From: Epiperipatus broadwayi
Taxonomy: Eukaryota > Onychophora > Udeonychophora > Euonychophora > Peripatidae
Direction of reading: 5' to 3'
Assembly (NCBI GenBank): GCA_028023455.1
Contig: JAQFVV010000014.1
Span: forward strand, 2,173,336-2,237,335
Length of the DNA stretch: 64,000 nucleotides
Part shown: positions 57,859 to 64,000 of the stretch, in pieces
Numbering within the stretch: the first letter of the stretch is position 1
Layout of the letters: every line of letters starts with the position of its first letter
The notes under the pieces: model-generated
The model's input: only the letters and a program-made list of their open reading frames with translations
What the model was told of the DNA's origin: nothing
Databases searched by the model: none
Translations under genes and position numbers: made by a program

Positions 57859-58429
57859 GTAACTCTTGTTACATGAACTTTTTAACTTTCCTCTAAGCTC
57901 AATAATTTTATTATTTAATCTGTTATGAATTAATCTAAGTAATTACATGTAAATTTCTTGTTTTCCTTCGTTAAAATGTTACACTAAAGCCTGTCAGTAA
58001 ATTTCTTCTCTAATATTTCTGTGCTCTAGTCTTTAGATGATAATTTACTAATATTTTATGCCTAATAGTAATTCATTAGTGAATATACTTATATTTTTAT
58101 TATTACTTACATTTACAAACAAAGCGATGCCAATAATAATATTTTTCAACTCTAGTTAAAGCCATTAAAGTTTATTTCATAGTATTATTAGTATATTCAT
58201 TTTAAAAGTAATTTTCTTTTATCGAACTAAAAAAATTGGTTCGTTTATGTTGAGTTGAGAAATATTCAAGTACCTGTATTGTTCCTTTTATTTTGTCAAA
58301 ATGATATTTTAATCTTTGCTCCAAATAACAAATATAAAATAAAGTCTAAATTTTTATTATGTTATTTTTTATATATGAACGGAGTAATAATATAAAGTGA
58401 ATATTGTTGTTACTATTATTACCTTCCGA

Positions 58430-58960
58430 GACAACCTGGGAAGTTAGGGTTTCAGAGTGAAATTAATTAATCGTTACTTTTGTGACCTTTTGATTTACGC
58501 ATGTTTTATTTTGAATAGTCATATCAGATTGTTGTGTAGAAAATGTTACGGAGAGATAATCAAGGTTTTATATAGTTTCGCTTTAAGTCCACTTCCGATC
58601 ACTCTTCCTCGATGTTACTGTGGCAGTGCCTTTTCCTTCGCCTTAAATTGGCGTCTCATTTTTACTACCAATTGGAAAGAAAGAAATTCTTCTCCAGATA
58701 ATCTTTTGGATCACCGGGGTTCGAAAATGATCCGGCTGGTTGTAGTGTCCCGGATCTACTTGGGGGCATTAAGACTTGTCAAAGTACAAGCCGCCTGTCT
58801 TCCGTCAATGCACCAGCAAGTTATTATTGTAGTATATCTTAAGCTCTGCAACCATCAGTACATCATTATTATATTATATTCTTATATAAAGCCTCCTCCA
58901 ATTATCCGTATATGTAATGGTTTGAATTTATTAAAATCAAAGAACTTAATATAAAATAGG
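58430..58960. other. CpG-containing, less AT-rich block; possible exon or regulatory DNA
   Basis: From 58,540 to 58,860 the sequence is markedly less AT-rich, with several CpGs (CTTCCTCGATGTTACTG, TTGGATCACCGGGGTTCG, TAGTGTCCCGGATCTACTTG). A 165-codon plus frame spans 58,457-58,954, but its ends are pure AT-rich noise and its middle has no recognisable domain. The minus strand also has a short ATG frame (MRRQFKAKEKALPQ, about 58,654 down to 58,613) ending at a GTAACA donor-like site. Either strand could hold an alternative first exon. I cannot decide, and it may be only regulatory. Confidence 0.35.
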
Positions 58961-59310
58961 AATTAAATATTTTAAATGCTCAAATTACTCTGATTCTCAT
59001 ATCAACTCGTACGACCATTTAAAACATATAAATATTGGCATGCGTTTTGTCTATCAGTCTAAAATGATTATTAAGGACTAGTAGCAAATTATTAGAAATA
59101 TACGTATTTAAATTTTACCGTATCTGTACATAGTATTCAATGATTTCAATAATTATTAAAAATTTATTTAATCTATTTTTGTCTCTCTTGTCTTACTACT
59201 CTCGAAACCTAGTTAAGCACCTGCTGTCTGTATCGACAACTTAAATATATATTGAATTATTAACCATACCCATATCTCGAATATAAGATATATATGAATA
59301 ACTGATTGTA
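58961..59310. other. AT-rich spacer inside the putative host region
   Basis: Nothing is recognised. Occasional CpGs persist compared with the TE-rich part of the window. Confidence 0.4.
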
Positions 59311-59500
59311 GGGTAATTTAGTCTGTGTTTTCCGACGAGCTAGTAAAGGGAAAACCACGTACCGTTGTTGCGTTGTTCATCGGTTGGTCATGCCAGGGGT
59401 TTGGGTTTGAATTTGTTTTGCATTTTGGAATTTATTCATAGACGTGGACTGGGTTTGAATTCGGATTATTGTGCGTGATCGTGCATGGTGATTTTACCGG
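59311..59500. other. GC-richer, CpG-bearing patch
   Basis: Bases 59,320-59,500 contain many CpGs (TTTTCCGACGAGCTAG, ACCACGTACCGTTGTTGCG). GGGTTTGAATT occurs twice, near 59,400 and 59,453. GTTTGAATTC resembles a Pol III B box, but no A box or cloverleaf was found. A regulatory element or an old SINE is possible. Confidence 0.35.
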
Positions 59501-62110
59501 TTCAATATGTATACAATAAATTTTGCATGAAAATGTAATATCTATTTTCTACTAAATTAGATATATAATAAAATATGTAATATTCTACTATGAGATGGAA
59601 AAATACCATCACAATTTATATATGCTCATTAAAAATACTGTAAACTTGCACTTCAATAAACAATTTGTATGCAATTCTTAGCAAAGGTTATCATCAATAT
59701 GAGTTATTATACACTTTATAATACTTTAAATGATCAAATTTCATTGTTAAAATTTGTCTATAATGTTGCCTTTTATATATAAAATCAAAAATAATCAATT
59801 TAAAACAAATTTGAAACAGACAACTCACTATAAATAAAAAAATTATTTACTATATCAACCTGGCTTTCATTTTTTAATGGATCTTTTTCAAGATGTTTCG
59901 TTACACAATTATATGAGCAATTATACCACAACACACACACCCCTCCATGGACATTATTTACATTACAATAAATATAATTATTGAAATACATTGACTATAA
60001 TTAGTAAAATACATATGTGTACATAAAAATGATTAAACTTATTACAATCCTTTCTTTTTTCCTTCCTAATATATATTTACAAATCTAAAAACCAATAATA
60101 GTCCCTTTTATTTTTAAAATTATAAATCTAAAGCTTCCAATATGCTAACAATGCCCATTTTCCTCCTAATTGTGCTGGTTCTTTAACCATGTTTACACCT
60201 TTGTTTAAATTTTCCTGAATATACAAAGCATCATTTATCAATAATAATGCATCTCTGATAACATATAATCATTCTTCTGAAATTATATTACTCATTTTAT
60301 ATTTTAAGTATAATGAAGGATTTTGGGATATAGTGTGGGATACTCTATTAGTGGGATTATATCATCTATGAGTGACTATATAGAGGAAAGTATAAGTGAT
60401 AAGTATATAAAAAAATAAGGAAATTCTAGAATACCATAGATATGTTGATGATATGTAATAGTAAAAATATTGTTAATGCATTTAAAAAATTGAACTTTTA
60501 AAATGAAATCGTCTTTATATAATTATTAAAATAAATTTTTTTTTTGCTTTACAAACAAACAAAATTCATTTAATAATGCCCAATTTAGAATATATTTAGA
60601 ATCTATAGACTAATTTCAATAATGCTTAATTGTGTATACTAATATCTGAAATAGTTACATATATTTTTTGTGCCAGACAATTTTACTTACCATTGAAAAT
60701 ATAATTTGATTAATTTCTTTTTTTTTTGTACCATATTAAATATTAATGTATATGATTTTCATTTCTTTTATTTAATTTAAATTTTTGCAGAAAATGGGTT
60801 TATATCTTTAAAAACTGATTAAATAATTCATAATTTTAACAACAATAAAAAAAGTAGTATTATAAGTCTGTATTTATATATTGGTCTATTTTCATCATCT
60901 AATATTAGAGTATTGAATGTCTTTACATCTCTTTAGAACTTAAATGTTTATGAATATTTTTTTTCTTCATGTATGCACAACATTTCTTTTGGAATAATAT
61001 ATTTTAATTTATAATAGCCATGTTTCAGGATTTGATATATTGTACAAAATTAACAGCAACACATTTTTTCTTTAAATAATTTGTGATCATTATTTTAATT
61101 TTATAGCTTTTTTTCTCTTGCCTAAATTGTATAACTTTATTGTTCTGATATGTCCCTGGTTATTAGTTCATATAATGCTACCATTATAATAAACATTTAA
61201 ACTATTTGTGGTATAAGGATTTGTTATTTTGAACTATTAATTAGCAGTTGGTTTTTTAAATGTAATAACTTTTTTGATATGTTCTTAAATATGATATGAT
61301 ATCATATAAACTTGCCTCTTCTTAGATCAAATTGGAAGTTTCTGTACATAAACCATATATTCAGAAATCAATTTAGTCAAAATTAAATATTTATTCCTTT
61401 ATTACAAAATCATTCTTCAGCCCTGATTCATTTTTTTAATTCCATTTTAATAAAACCTGTTTCATTATTCAGTTCTTATATTCTTCATTTTTAGTATAAA
61501 TGCCGTTAAATTCCTATATCATTTGTTTCATTTACCTTTACATTTTACATTTTTATATAGATTTATCTAATTCTTTTTTTCAACATTTTATAGTCTCCAA
61601 AAGAATAATTAACTTTTTTAATGTGAATATTTTTCAAATAACTATTATTTTAGTTATTGTGTTTAGCAGTTGTTTATCTTGCATAATACCAAGCAGGAAG
61701 AAAAGATCCTAAGTAATACATCATGTAATTTAGAACTATTATTGATGCAATTTTTTTTATGCTGAAAAAGTTTTATATTCATTAGTCCACTACAAATTGA
61801 TATTCTGTCCGCAAAATTTCTAAGATTATCAAAATTATAGTGACTACTATGAGGACACTGCTAGGCATAAAGCCTAGTACTAGATCGCAAAGAATCTTCA
61901 ACAATCATAGTGATAATTTGTTTATGTATTTTGGTTACATAATAAATTTTAAGATGTAATCTTATGTGGACTCTACTAATTATACTTTATGTTTGACCCA
62001 GAGGACACTTAGTTGTTAACATTATAAGTGAATTAAAGGCAGAGGTACTTAAATATGATTTAAATTTTTATTATAGTCATTTTTTAATCCTAACTACTTT
62101 TCCATTTCTT
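59501..62110. other. AT-rich DNA, possible intron of the host gene
   Basis: No gene is supported. A short (CA)n-like run (ACAACACACACACCCC) lies at 59,928-59,943. If the frame at 57,797 is a real first exon, this stretch would be intronic. Confidence 0.4.
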
Positions 62111-62116
62111 TTTTAG

Positions 62117-62146
62117 AGCACCCCAAACTGACTCGATCTGAAATTT
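62117..62146 (+). other. Possible short terminal exon
   Basis: A pyrimidine tract ending TTTCTTTTTTAG is followed by a complex 30-nt segment (AGCACCCCAAACTGACTCGA...). In one frame it reads HPKLTRSEI and then TAA (62,146-62,148). An AATAAA lies about 60 bp further (near 62,209) as a possible polyadenylation signal. Phase does not match a direct splice from 57,858, so at least one more exon would be needed. Very tentative. Confidence 0.2.
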
Positions 62147-62820
62147 AAGATGAAAAACAAATGTAAATTTTAATTCCATTCATTTTTCTTTAAATACGGT
62201 TTATTAATAAATGTTTTATATCTTTTTCCCAAGGGATTGTGCACTGCACAAAACCTACAAACGACAGCAATCCAGGTTTATTCTGAGACTTATGCAAGTA
62301 GGTGTTAGTAATAAGAATGGACAGTATCATGTACCACTCAAACCCTTTACATTTCATGTTACATAAATATAGCCAATTCTTAATGGATTATGTAAGTGTC
62401 TGTTGTTTGCTTGCAGCCATTGAGCATTTCTTTTAAGTATATCACATTCTGACATATGGTTCCTATGTTTGCTTATAGACAGAACTCTTGATTGATGTTT
62501 ATCTCCACCCCCCACTCCATTCCTGTTTGTTTTTTCAGATTGAGCAGTTATCATTTTTTGAGACTCTAAATGGTACAAACATTGAACATAATAAAATGAT
62601 TAAAAATTGTATATAATTTTAATGAAAAAGTTAGTAAAATAACTTTCCCTTTTCTTTATTTAACCAAAATAACATTAAAAAACATACCTTTTACAACCCC
62701 ACATTATTGTTGAAACTTTTATGTACAATTAATTTAGTTAATGGAGTCTAGAATTCTATTATGTTAATTAGAATAAAAGTTGTTTAAGTAACAGGTCAGA
62801 TACTGCCCATATATGTGTTT
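62147..62820. other. Mixed-composition stretch, possible 3' UTR or old repeat
   Basis: Bases 62,230-62,580 are less AT-rich (GATTGTGCACTGCACAAAAC, TTATCTCCACCCCCCACTCC). The minus strand has a 74-codon frame (62,354-62,578) without any recognised domain. I do not call it a gene. Confidence 0.35.
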
Positions 62821-63057
62821 TCAGTCTTGAACTGCTGGTATGATTTTTTTATTTTTGTCCATCAGCTCTCTTGATGTATCCTCAGATAGCTTGTTGAGCT
62901 CTTCCTTTCCATATTTGGCAATAACTCGGATGGCTCCAGGTGAGACTGTGAGACATATTTGCTCGAGGGGAAAATTTTTGATGTCCTCTAGCCAGAGAAC
63001 GTTTTCTTTGCACTCATTAATACCACTATTTAGCAAAAGCTCTGGAGATTTTTCCAT
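62821..63057 (-). CDS. Unrecognised 78-codon frame, downstream of a gypsy integrase remnant
   Basis: A minus-strand ATG frame reads MEKSPELLLNSGINECKENV, then WLEDIKNFPLEQICLTVSPG, and AIRVIAKYGKEELNKLSEDT to the end. Composition is balanced, charged and helix-prone, unlike background frames, and its G+C is higher than the flanks. It looks truly coding or recently so. It lies about 580 bp downstream (minus-strand sense) of the integrase C-terminus at 63.6-64.0 kb, so it might belong to the same element (a 3' ORF) or be an exon of a host gene. No signal peptide, membrane segment, zinc finger or DDE motif is visible. I do not recognise the family. Confidence 0.4.
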   Translation of the reverse strand: MEKSPELLLNSGINECKENVLWLEDIKNFPLEQICLTVSPGAIRVIAKYGKEELNKLSEDTSRELMDKNKKIIPAVQD

Positions 63058-63600
63058 TTTTTTTTAACAAAGCAAACTCCACAATTTATATGTTGTTCAT
63101 TATCCGGATTCACACTTATTATTTTTAGATACATTTTGACACTTTTAATTTCTGACCTATTATTCTCACTTTATTTTTAATTAATAAAAAAGTTTTTGCT
63201 CAATTAGCACAATAGATATAGTCTAGCAATATTTTTAATTACAAATACTTTTTTTCTTCTCAAGTTTCTACAGTTTAATTGCAAAAATCTGTAGTTTTCC
63301 CTTGACCCACATTTTTCCAATAATTACAATAAAAAAAAAAAACTTTTAACAAAACAAATCTCAAGATCTAATTTTATCTTGAGTTATAATAAATTAATAA
63401 AATGAAGAAATCCTGATTTCTTCAAGATAACAAAAAAACTTGAAAAAGATTTCAAAGGTAATTTATTATTTTAAAATATTTTTATAACTACACACACTTT
63501 TATTAAAATACTATATATATTTATATATTTTCACAGAAAATACCATCTCAATACTTCTCTCTCAAGAGAAATAAAAAACAACTTTAACTACCCAAAATCA
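63058..63600. other. AT-rich spacer
   Basis: Nothing is recognised. If the integrase and the 62.8-kb frame belong to one retroelement, this would be its internal non-coding part. Confidence 0.4.
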
Positions 63601-63624
63601 TCTCTTGTTTTTTTCTCTTTAAAA

Positions 63625-64000
63625 GGTTTGAGGCTCAGTGCATTATATGCACCTTTCCATTTTTTCCCTGTACCATGAATGCATTGAGCCCACATTTTTG
63701 AATGATCCGGTATGGGTCTTCAAACAAGGGGGGAAATTTTGTATTGGTTAGTACTCAGTTTACTAACTGGCTGGGTTTTGACAAAGACCCAGTCTCCTAT
63801 CCCAAAGTGTATTGAGTTAGTATGACATATCTTTTATTCTCAGTTAAGCCTTTTTTTAGATTGTTCTCTAGCAAAACTTTTATCCTATGCTATATTAACC
63901 ATGTCAGTATCAGCTGGTATGCAACATTTAAGTAGCAAGGTCTCAACCTGGCTGTAATGTAATCATTCTGGGGCAAGACCAGTAAAATCATGATACATAT
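63625..64000 (-). mobile_element. Ty3/gypsy-type integrase C-terminal remnant (continues beyond window)
   Basis: Minus-strand reading from 64,000 down gives MYHDFTGLAPE, stop, LHYSQVETLLLK. This corresponds to the H-x-x-TG-x-x-P-x-x-L-x-x-G-R block at the end of the integrase core. AREQSKKRL and then FGIGDWVFVKTQPVSKLST (about 63,758-63,815; family GD-x-V-x-x) follow. After a frameshift near 63,725 the reading is FEDPYRIIQKCGLNAFMVQG and KNGKVHIMH, which is the GPY/F module (DPY for GPY) of Ty3/gypsy-class integrases. In-frame stops show it is a pseudogene. The catalytic DDE core, RNase H and RT would lie to the right, outside the window. An LTR could not be identified. Confidence 0.75.

Noticed and set aside
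58723-58736. GGGGTTCGAAAATG as a tRNA T-arm / B box
   Set aside because: The final C of the B box is missing and no cloverleaf or A box can be folded around it.
57858-62117. Direct splice from the 57,858 donor to the 62,115 acceptor
   Set aside because: Joining phase-2 TG to AG creates TGA immediately, so these two cannot be consecutive coding exons.
1-64000. CRISPR arrays, operons, prokaryotic promoters, rRNA or intact tRNA genes
   Set aside because: None seen. Regularly spaced repeats are microsatellites or tandem duplications without spacers, and no rRNA or cloverleaf tRNA sequence was recognised.

Overview
This 64-kb window looks like intergenic or intronic DNA from an animal (metazoan) nuclear genome. 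It is roughly three-quarters A+T by eye. It has no long intact reading frame, no operon structure and no ribosome-binding-site pattern. It holds many microsatellites and poly-T/poly-A runs, and eukaryotic-type splice signals are visible in places. What can be recognised is a mosaic of decayed transposable elements of several animal families: at least three kinds of non-LTR retrotransposon, and piggyBac, Merlin (ISXO2/IS1016-like), probable hAT and Ty3/gypsy fragments. There are also many non-coding fold-back or MITE-like palindromes. An AT-rich invertebrate fits best. Nothing in the sequence lets me name the species.

Layout. 0-1.1 kb is a fold-back repeat complex with a minisatellite in its loop. 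1.5-2.8 kb is a long repeat whose inverted partner lies at 42.5-43.9 kb. It abuts a LINE 3' fragment with a zinc knuckle (2.8-3.4 kb). A minus-strand LINE reverse transcriptase lies at 6.4-7.1 kb. A 360-bp tandem duplication (8.5-9.25 kb) and two SINE-like copies in opposite orientation (9.3-10.1 kb) follow, then a possible hAT C-terminus (10.5 kb). LINE C-terminal scraps lie at 13.3, 15.0 and 22.7 kb. A long minus-strand RTE-like endonuclease plus reverse transcriptase remnant spans 18.5-20.1 kb. Between 20.7 and 26.9 kb four large palindromes follow one another, two of them about 12 bp apart. A piggyBac pseudogene lies at 29.6-31.0 kb, a perfect 93-bp hairpin at 31.72-31.91 kb, a Merlin transposase remnant at 32.8-33.3 kb and a second RTE-like copy at 33.9-34.9 kb. 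A possible 1.36-kb TIR element (37.1-38.4 kb) contains a micro-exon-like splice cassette. A different LINE with ORF1 zinc knuckle, endonuclease and RT runs through 39.5-42.3 kb. More RTE-like copies are nested or tandem at 48.5-50.7 kb.

The only part that looks like host single-copy sequence is about 57.4-59.5 kb. There base composition rises and CpG dinucleotides reappear. A short ATG-initiated reading frame at 57,797 runs straight into a GTAACT splice donor, which suggests a promoter and first coding exon of a plus-strand gene I cannot identify. The far right end (63.6-64.0 kb) carries the C-terminus of a Ty3/gypsy-type integrase on the minus strand, followed by an unrecognised 78-codon frame.

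The elements do not form a pathway. What links them is their history: repeated insertion, decay and inverted duplication. Every family assignment comes from reading translated motifs by eye, without database searches, and boundaries are approximate unless stated.
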